Of a DNA stretch of 5,965 nt, positions 1 through 4,462 are shown in pieces. The number at the start of each line of letters is the position of its first letter. Position 1 is the first letter of the stretch. The notes under the pieces were generated by a model that made no database searches, had not been told where the DNA came from, and saw only the letters and a program-made list of their open reading frames with translations. A program made the position numbers and the translations under genes. Source of the DNA: Candidatus Woesearchaeota archaeon (lineage in GTDB: Archaea > Nanobdellota > Nanobdellia > Woesearchaeales > JAGWAF01); contig JAFGCE010000024.1 in assembly GCA_016932755.1 (NCBI GenBank), positions 1 through 5,965 on the forward strand, in the 5' to 3' direction.

Positions 1-20
1 TAACCAATATACGGATTATT

Positions 21-52
21 ATACTAATTTACTGATATTCAGAAATACTAAT
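21..52. repeat. 8-base direct repeat flanking a small palindrome
   Basis: ATACTAAT occurs exactly at 21-28 and 45-52, 24 bases apart, and the short inverted repeat CTGA-TAT-TCAG (32-42) lies between. One copy touches the TATA-like box and the other sits where transcription might start. This could be an operator, but in AT-rich sequence an 8-base repeat is weak evidence. Confidence 0.25.
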
Positions 53-65
53 ATATAAATGTTTT
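52..65 (-). promoter_or_regulatory. Archaeal-type TATA/BRE promoter candidate for a gene left of the window
   Basis: The minus strand reads AAAACATTTATATA, with TTTATATA at 59-52, close to the archaeal TATA consensus, and an A-rich BRE-like flank. A start site would be expected near position 29, so the transcribed gene would lie beyond the left edge on the same strand. No ATG occurs on the minus strand between there and the edge. The segment is very AT-rich, so chance occurrence is possible. Confidence 0.45.
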
Positions 66-77
66 GATGCAAACAGC

Positions 78-93
78 AAAAAAAGAAAAATAA
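78..93 (-). terminator. T-rich transcription terminator candidate after pyrF
   Basis: Directly after the pyrF stop codon the minus strand reads TTATTTTTCTTTTTTT, with T runs of 5 and 7. There is no clear hairpin before it. Archaeal RNA polymerase can end transcription at such oligo-T tracts, so this is a plausible end of the operon transcript. In a bacterium the lack of a stem would make it weaker evidence. Confidence 0.55.
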
Positions 94-798
94 TCAGGAA
101 GAAATTTCTTCAAGTATTTTCTTCGCAGCCTCAGCCCGGTTTTCTGCGCCTGATATTGGCCTGCCAATGACAAGATAGTCTGAGCCTGCGTCCACAGCAT
201 CTTTTGGGGTTGTAATCCTTTTTTGGTCTCCTTTCTCAGACCATGCAGGCCTTATGCCCGGCGTCACAATAACAAAATCCTTGCCGCAGGCTTCCCTTAT
301 TATAGGGATTTCCTTTGGAGAGCAGACAACTCCGTCCATTCCTGCTTTTTTGGCAAGTTTTGCAAGGTGATTTACCTGCTCTTCAACAGAACCGCTGACT
401 TTGAGCTCTTCATTAAGAGCCTTCTGGTCAATGCTGGTCAGCACTGTAACAGCAAGGACTATTGGCTTTTTTTCTGCTCCGCTTTCTTTGACAGCATCAG
501 CTGCAGCCTTCATCATTTCAAAACCGCCTCCGGCATGCACATTAAACATGAAAACCCCCATTTTTGTCGCTGCCTTTGCATAATTTGCAACTGTGTTTGG
601 GATGTCATGGTATTTCAGGTCAAGAAAAACCTTGCCTCCATTGTCCTGAATCTCCTTTACAATTGAAGGACCTTCCTCGTTAAACAAAGAATTGATTTTG
701 TAAACCCCGACATAATCATGCAGTTCAGCAACTAATGCCTTGGCTTTTTCAGCTGAATCTACATCCAATGCAAGTATTATCTTATCTTTTGGCTCCAT
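94..798 (-). CDS. pyrF: Orotidine 5'-phosphate decarboxylase
   Basis: PyrF decarboxylates OMP to UMP, the last step of the pathway, as a TIM-barrel dimer without cofactor. The 234-residue length is typical. The catalytic residues are all present: D12 in LALDVD, K34 in YKIN, and the D60-x-K62-x-x-D65 triad in DLKYHDIPNTV. Substrate phosphate and base contacts are expected from TPGIRP (179-184), DQKR (191-194) and IGRPI with R213. The DIPNTV form is that of bacterial PyrF; archaeal enzymes usually have a different sequence after the DxKxxDIP core. The stretch after K34 (NSLFNEEG) appears one residue shorter than the common GxELFxxEG form. Start ATG 798 has GGGGTG (810-805) 6 bases upstream; an ATG at 802 is in another frame and stops after six codons. 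It is the last gene of the operon and is followed by a T-rich tract. Confidence 0.97.
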   Translation of the reverse strand: MEPKDKIILALDVDSAEKAKALVAELHDYVGVYKINSLFNEEGPSIVKEIQDNGGKVFLDLKYHDIPNTVANYAKAATKMGVFMFNVHAGGGFEMMKAAADAVKESGAEKKPIVLAVTVLTSIDQKALNEELKVSGSVEEQVNHLAKLAKKAGMDGVVCSPKEIPIIREACGKDFVIVTPGIRPAWSEKGDQKRITTPKDAVDAGSDYLVIGRPISGAENRAEAAKKILEEISS

Positions 799-813
799 TC
801 ATCACACCCCTTT

Positions 814-1497
814 TCAAATAACCTTAATTTTCTTAATCGCAACTTCGTTGTATTTGTCCTGGAATTTTTCAAGGAACTCTCTGATTGGGTTTTCCTTTTC
901 AATAGCCAGCGGAATCAGCTGGTCTGCATCGCTCATTGAATAGTATTTTGTTCCTTTTCCCTCAACAGATTCAGCAACTGTTGTTCCGTCGTCCCTTAAT
1001 TCCATCCTGTTTGCAAGGGCAACAACAGCAACGACCGTAATTCCTGTTTCTTTCAAAAAATCAAGAGTTTGCAGCATCGAGCCTCCTGTTGTCGTGACAT
1101 CTTCCACAACCACAACCTTATCTCCCTTCTTGGCAGGACCTATAAAGTACTTGTCTTTTGGGTCTCCGTGCTCTTTTGGCTTGCCTCTTCCTATAACCAA
1201 AGCCTGTTCATCATTGTTTTCCTGAATCCCTTTTTTGTAGTTTGCAACAACAGCCAATGTTGAAACACCTTCGGGAACCCCATAAATATAATCATATTCT
1301 ATTCCTTTTGCATCCAAGAAATCCAAAAGAAATCCTGCTGTTTTGTCTGTTGCGCCGACTTTTCCAGCCAAATTTCTGCAGTTGATGTACCAGTAAGAAA
1401 ACCTTCCTGATTTCAGTGTCCTTCCTTCCGGGAAAAAACCAACAACATCATGCTCTATCAAAAATTTGTTAAACTCCTCCTGATTAAAATCAGCCAT
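814..1497 (-). CDS. pyrE: Orotate phosphoribosyltransferase
   Basis: This enzyme joins orotate to PRPP to form OMP and pyrophosphate. From ATG 1497 it has 227 residues. Recognisable parts are the N-terminal LKSGRFSYWYIN (28-39; family form LKSGRxSPxYIN), the mobile catalytic loop region RGKPKEHG (104-111; family form close to RKxxKxHG), and the PRPP-binding VVVVEDVTTTGGS (128-140), with E132-D133 as the acidic pair. Two features depart from common PyrE proteins: the usual small-residue motif GPxxGGIPLA reads YGVPEGVSTLA (72-82), and the segment after the PRPP motif (about 164-200, RMELRDDGTTVAES...) is longer, so the protein is somewhat above the usual size. Other type I phosphoribosyltransferases share the PRPP motif, but the N-terminal motif and the operon support orotate as substrate. 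It ends 15 bases before pyrF. Confidence 0.93.
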   Translation of the reverse strand: MADFNQEEFNKFLIEHDVVGFFPEGRTLKSGRFSYWYINCRNLAGKVGATDKTAGFLLDFLDAKGIEYDYIYGVPEGVSTLAVVANYKKGIQENNDEQALVIGRGKPKEHGDPKDKYFIGPAKKGDKVVVVEDVTTTGGSMLQTLDFLKETGITVVAVVALANRMELRDDGTTVAESVEGKGTKYYSMSDADQLIPLAIEKENPIREFLEKFQDKYNEVAIKKIKVI

Positions 1498-2689
1498 CAA
1501 AAACCACCTCTTTTGCTTTTATATCATAAAATCCGGTTTCATCAAAAACCACATTCCCCCCGACAATTGTAATGACAGGCCATCCTTTAAGTATTTTTCC
1601 GTCAAAAGGAGACCATTTGCATTTTGTGAACAGCTCCTTGTTTTGGACTTTCTTTTTTTTGTTCATGTCTAGGATAGTAAGGTCAGCATCATATCCTTCT
1701 TTCAGCCGCCCCTTGTTTTTTATCCTGAAGATTTTGGCAGGATTGACGCACATCAGCCTTACAACCCGGGTCAGTGAGATTTTCCCCCGGTTCACAGCAT
1801 CAAGCATCAAAGGAAGCGCGGTTTCGCAGCCAGGAACTCCTGAAGGGTGTTCTTTTTTCCGTTTCTCCTCTTTAGTGTGCGGCGCGTGGTCTGTCCCTAT
1901 CGTGTCTATAATTCCCTCGTCAATCGCTTTCCACAGAGCATCCTGGTCTTTCTTTGATTTTAGGTTGGGTTTCATGTCTGCAAACCCTTTTTGTTTCCTG
2001 AAATCTGATTCTGTCAGGAACAGATGGTGGGGCGTAGCTTCAGCAAATATTTTCCTGTTTTTTGCCTTTCTCAAAAAATCAATTTCATCCTTAAGGCTTA
2101 TATGGCAGAGATAAAGAGGAGTGCCTGTTTTCTTTGAGTAAGCCACAGCTTCAGCAACTTTTTCTTTTTCAGCATGAACTGCCACTATTTTTGAAACTTC
2201 AAATATCTGCTCCAGTTTTATCCTGTCGTCAATCATCATTTTTCCTGTGCTTAGGTTCATGAAAAGCTTTGTAGAAGCAACTTTGTCCCTTACTTTGATT
2301 ATTTCCTTGATATTGTCTATTGCAGCGCCAAAGTGAAGCCCGTAGTTTACAATTGACTTTCTTGCAAGATGTTTTTTTTCTTTCAAAAGCTCTGCCGTGG
2401 TTGTTGGAGGGTTTGTGTTCGGCATGTCAAGAATTGTTGTTATGCCTCCTGCAGCTGCTGCAACGCTTCCTGTAAAGAAGTCCTCCTTGTGGGTCATTCC
2501 AGGCTCCCTGAAATGAACATGAGGATCAATTATTCCAGGTATAACATAATTTTTTTTCGCGTCTATTTCTTTGTCAGCTTTAAGGTTTTTTGATGTGATC
2601 GATGCTATTTTTCCGTTTTTTACAAGGATATTCCTGAAAATGTCCTTTCCGCTACTTACCAGCCTGCAGTTTTTTATCAGCAGTGTCAT
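1490..2689 (-). CDS. pyrC: Dihydroorotase
   Basis: Dihydroorotase is a zinc enzyme of the amidohydrolase superfamily that reversibly cyclises N-carbamoyl-L-aspartate to dihydroorotate in the cytosol. The 399-residue protein carries the HxH metal motif in DPHVHFREPG (H57, H59, with R61 for substrate), MPNTNPPT with N91, a candidate carbamylated bridging lysine K141 in TKLFMN, H172 in AVHAE, H196 in LCHIS, and the catalytic D267 in GTDHAPH (H271 nearby). The HFREPG and GTDHAPH forms and the length fit the longer dihydroorotase/allantoinase-like group, not the shorter E. coli PyrC type. Allantoinase is the main alternative by sequence alone, but the position between pyrK and pyrE makes dihydroorotase the strong choice. 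Start ATG 2689 overlaps the pyrK stop as ATGA and is preceded by AGGTGA (2699-2694). It overlaps pyrE by 8 bases. Confidence 0.95.
   Translation of the reverse strand: MTLLIKNCRLVSSGKDIFRNILVKNGKIASITSKNLKADKEIDAKKNYVIPGIIDPHVHFREPGMTHKEDFFTGSVAAAAGGITTILDMPNTNPPTTTAELLKEKKHLARKSIVNYGLHFGAAIDNIKEIIKVRDKVASTKLFMNLSTGKMMIDDRIKLEQIFEVSKIVAVHAEKEKVAEAVAYSKKTGTPLYLCHISLKDEIDFLRKAKNRKIFAEATPHHLFLTESDFRKQKGFADMKPNLKSKKDQDALWKAIDEGIIDTIGTDHAPHTKEEKRKKEHPSGVPGCETALPLMLDAVNRGKISLTRVVRLMCVNPAKIFRIKNKGRLKEGYDADLTILDMNKKKKVQNKELFTKCKWSPFDGKILKGWPVITIVGGNVVFDETGFYDIKAKEVVFDG
1504..1510 (-). promoter_or_regulatory. Strong ribosome binding site deciding the pyrE start
   Basis: GAGGTGG on the minus strand, within the last codons of pyrC, lies 6 bases before ATG 1497 and 3 bases before an in-frame TTG at 1500. 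It is a near-perfect complement to the usual 16S rRNA 3' end and favours the ATG. Confidence 0.7.
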
Positions 2690-3507
2690 AATTTCACCTT
2701 TTTGCCTGAAGCGCTTCTCTTATACTTGCCAAACTCTGCAATTTTCTTTATTTTTTTCGCAGAGAAAACAGGACCTTCCTTGCATACCCTTACCCCGCTG
2801 TTGTCAACACAGCACTGCCCGCATACGCCGAAACCGCATTTCATGTACCTTTCCATGCTGACTTCGCATGGAATACCTGCTTTGAGGCACATTTCAACAA
2901 CATGCTTGAGCATTACTTCAGGCCCGCATGCAAAAACTTTGTCCAGCCTGTTTTTCTCAATAAAAGTCTTAAGAAGTTCTGTTGTGAATCCTTTTACACC
3001 GAAACTTCCGTCATCTGTTGTTACAAATGTTTTTACTCCTGATTTTTTCATCCTGTGAAGGTAAAGAAGGTATGGCTTTGATTTTGCTCCGACAATAAAG
3101 TTGACATCTGCTTTGATTTTTTTCATCTCATCTGCAAGAAACCCAAGAGGAGCTGTTCCGCATCCGCCTCCGACCAAAACAACATTTTTCCCCTCAAGCT
3201 TGAAATGGTTCCCGTAAGGCCCTCGTATCCCTACTTTGTCTCCTTCTTTCATCTCAAAAAGTTTTTGTGTAAACGGGCCTACCTTAAAGATTGTCAGCGC
3301 AAACCTTTCCTTGTCCTGGTAAGTCACTGAAAAAGGCTTTTCATCCACTCTGGGAATCCAGAGCATTACAAACTGTCCTGGTTTTGCGTTAAGCCTGTGC
3401 CTGAAGATAAAAGTCTTGAAATCCTTTGCTTCATCCACTATTTTTTCTATCTTTAGAACTAGTGGCTTTTCCAATTTTTTGCTTTCAGTGCAGCTGCATT
3501 CACTCAT
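2686..3507 (-). CDS. pyrK: Dihydroorotate dehydrogenase electron-transfer subunit (FAD, [2Fe-2S])
   Basis: PyrK is the partner of PyrD in the class 1B heterotetramer. It moves electrons from PyrD's FMN through a [2Fe-2S] cluster and FAD to NAD+. The 273 residues show, in order, a ferredoxin-reductase-like FAD barrel with KPFSVT (57-62) and GPYGN (96-100), a nucleotide-binding domain with VVLVGGGCGTAPL (109-121) and FACGPEVML (192-200), and a C-terminal cluster motif C224-x4-C229-x2-C232-x9-C242 followed by GPVF, as in known PyrK proteins. Length is typical, perhaps slightly long. The start is ATG 3507, since an upstream TTG at 3513 is badly spaced from the ribosome binding site. It overlaps pyrD by 8 bases and pyrC by 4. 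The N-terminus (SECSCTESKK) has two extra cysteines that I do not recognise as a family feature. Confidence 0.95.
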   Translation of the reverse strand: MSECSCTESKKLEKPLVLKIEKIVDEAKDFKTFIFRHRLNAKPGQFVMLWIPRVDEKPFSVTYQDKERFALTIFKVGPFTQKLFEMKEGDKVGIRGPYGNHFKLEGKNVVLVGGGCGTAPLGFLADEMKKIKADVNFIVGAKSKPYLLYLHRMKKSGVKTFVTTDDGSFGVKGFTTELLKTFIEKNRLDKVFACGPEVMLKHVVEMCLKAGIPCEVSMERYMKCGFGVCGQCCVDNSGVRVCKEGPVFSAKKIKKIAEFGKYKRSASGKKVKL

Positions 3508-4411
3508 GCGCAATCCCCCTGAAATCCTTTAGCTTGCTGTATCCCTCTTTTTCCATAAATTCAATAATTTCATTGCAAACTTTTCTGAAAACATCAATCC
3601 CCCTGTAGTGGACAGCAGAGCCTACCCCCACAGCTAATGCTCCGGCCATTATCATTTCAACAGCGTCTTTTCCGTAAGTCACCCCTCCTGTTCCGATGAT
3701 TGGTATTTTGACAGATTCGTAAATGTCATAAACACATCTCACAGCCACAGGCCTTATCGCAGGGCCTGACAACCCCCCTGCCTTGTTTGCAAGCAAAGGC
3801 TTGCCTGTTTTTATATCAATAACCATCCCCGGCCCGACTGTATTTACTGCACAGATAGAATCAGCCCCTGCTTTTTCAACTGCCTGGGCAATAATCTTTA
3901 TGTTTGGGACATTGGGTGAAAGCTTTACAATCACCGGAACTTTTGAATTTTTCTTTACAATCTTTGTAACGCCTGCAGCCGCTTTTTGGTCTGTTGCAAA
4001 CGGCTTTCCGAATTCTGCCTCAACATTCGGGCATGAAATGTTCGCCTCAATCATAGCGGGCTTTGCCTTTGAAACCTGCCTGGCAACCTCTCCGAACTGT
4101 TTTGTTGTCGGCGCAAAAATGCTTGCAATAACAGGAGATTTTGATTTTTCAACAGCTGCCTTAAGCTCCTCAACCCCTTCCTCTATGCCCGGGGAAGAAA
4201 GCCCCACTGCGTTTATCAGACCGTTTTCCCATTCAAGCACAACAGGAGCTGGGTGCCCTTTTCTTTCTTCCAGGCCTATTGACTTTGTAGTTACTGCTCC
4301 TGCCCCATTTTCCGAAACAAAGCAAAGCGAAGCTCCGGTTACTCCCATTATCCCTGAAGCCAGAACTGTAGGATTCTCTAGTTTTATACCGCAGATTCTT
4401 GTTTTTAGCAT
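3500..4411 (-). CDS. pyrD: Dihydroorotate dehydrogenase class 1B, catalytic subunit
   Basis: This soluble FMN enzyme oxidises dihydroorotate to orotate and, in class 1B, passes electrons to NAD+ through PyrK. I start it at ATG 4411 (303 residues) because archaeal homologues begin with similar M-L-x-T-x-I and NP sequences and a G-rich site precedes it; a 308-residue form from 4426 is possible. Family residues are visible: K43 in TTKSI, N67 in NAVGL, ANISCPN with the class 1 catalytic base C127 (flanked by N124 and N129), K163 in VKLSPN, N190 in AVNT, and phosphate-binding GGLSGPAIRP (213-222) and GTGGV (240-244). A cysteine base, rather than the serine of class 2, plus lack of an N-terminal membrane segment and adjacency to pyrK, place it in class 1B. 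The usual GLxNPG motif reads GLSSPG here. The end overlaps pyrK by 8 bases. Confidence 0.96.
   Translation of the reverse strand: MLKTRICGIKLENPTVLASGIMGVTGASLCFVSENGAGAVTTKSIGLEERKGHPAPVVLEWENGLINAVGLSSPGIEEGVEELKAAVEKSKSPVIASIFAPTTKQFGEVARQVSKAKPAMIEANISCPNVEAEFGKPFATDQKAAAGVTKIVKKNSKVPVIVKLSPNVPNIKIIAQAVEKAGADSICAVNTVGPGMVIDIKTGKPLLANKAGGLSGPAIRPVAVRCVYDIYESVKIPIIGTGGVTYGKDAVEMIMAGALAVGVGSAVHYRGIDVFRKVCNEIIEFMEKEGYSKLKDFRGIAHE
3515..3520 (-). promoter_or_regulatory. Ribosome binding site deciding the pyrK start
   Basis: AGGGGG on the minus strand lies 7 bases before ATG 3507 but only 1 base before the in-frame TTG at 3513. This spacing favours the ATG as the pyrK start. The site is inside the last codons of pyrD. 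Confidence 0.65.
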
Positions 4412-4413
4412 TG

Positions 4414-4423
4414 CCTCCCCCCT
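4414..4423 (-). promoter_or_regulatory. G-rich ribosome binding site deciding the pyrD start
   Basis: The minus strand reads AGGGGGGAGG followed by CA and then ATG at 4411. This lies inside the short reading-frame extension (MRGEA) that begins at another ATG at 4426. The G-run looks like a Shine-Dalgarno site rather than coding sequence, although the GGAGG part is only 2 bases from the ATG, closer than usual. Upstream of the 4426 ATG there is no such site; using that ATG would need leaderless translation. Confidence 0.5.
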
Positions 4424-4443
4424 CATTACGGAAATTTAAGAGT

Positions 4444-4459
4444 GTATAAATAATTTTCT
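4444..4459 (-). promoter_or_regulatory. Archaeal-type TATA/BRE promoter candidate for pyrDKCEF
   Basis: Just after the carB stop the minus strand reads AGAAAATTATTTATAC, which is a purine-rich, BRE-like stretch followed by TTTATA (4450-4445). With usual archaeal spacing of about 26 bases from TATA centre to start site, transcription would begin near 4421, immediately upstream of the preferred pyrD start. This would give the last five genes a promoter separate from carB. AT-rich gaps often contain such strings by chance, so this is an inference from position and sequence. Confidence 0.5.
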
Positions 4460-4462
4460 GAA

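Noticed and set aside
50..60. TATA-like string read as a plus-strand promoter
   Set aside because: It would drive transcription antisense into pyrF with no plus-strand gene to serve; the minus-strand reading fits the gene direction better.
1498..1500. TTG start at 1500 for PyrE
   Set aside because: An ATG follows immediately and is better spaced from GAGGTGG.
1653..1660. Run of eight A on the coding strand of pyrC (a similar run at 2372-2379) as a frameshift or slippage site
   Set aside because: The runs encode ordinary lysine-rich stretches, the full-length frame is intact, and no alternative product or stimulatory structure is apparent.
1572..2114. Plus-strand open frame (180 codons) opposite pyrC
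   Set aside because: It is rich in Phe and Ser, as expected from reading the complement of Lys/Glu-rich coding sequence, and has no domain or supported start.
3508..3513. TTG start at 3513 for PyrK
   Set aside because: The ribosome binding site AGGGGG is only 1 base away from it, while ATG 3507 has normal spacing.
3783..4439. Long plus-strand open frame (218 codons) opposite pyrD
   Set aside because: It lies antisense to a clear PyrD with all catalytic motifs, its translation has no recognisable domain, and long antisense frames are common opposite biased coding sequence.
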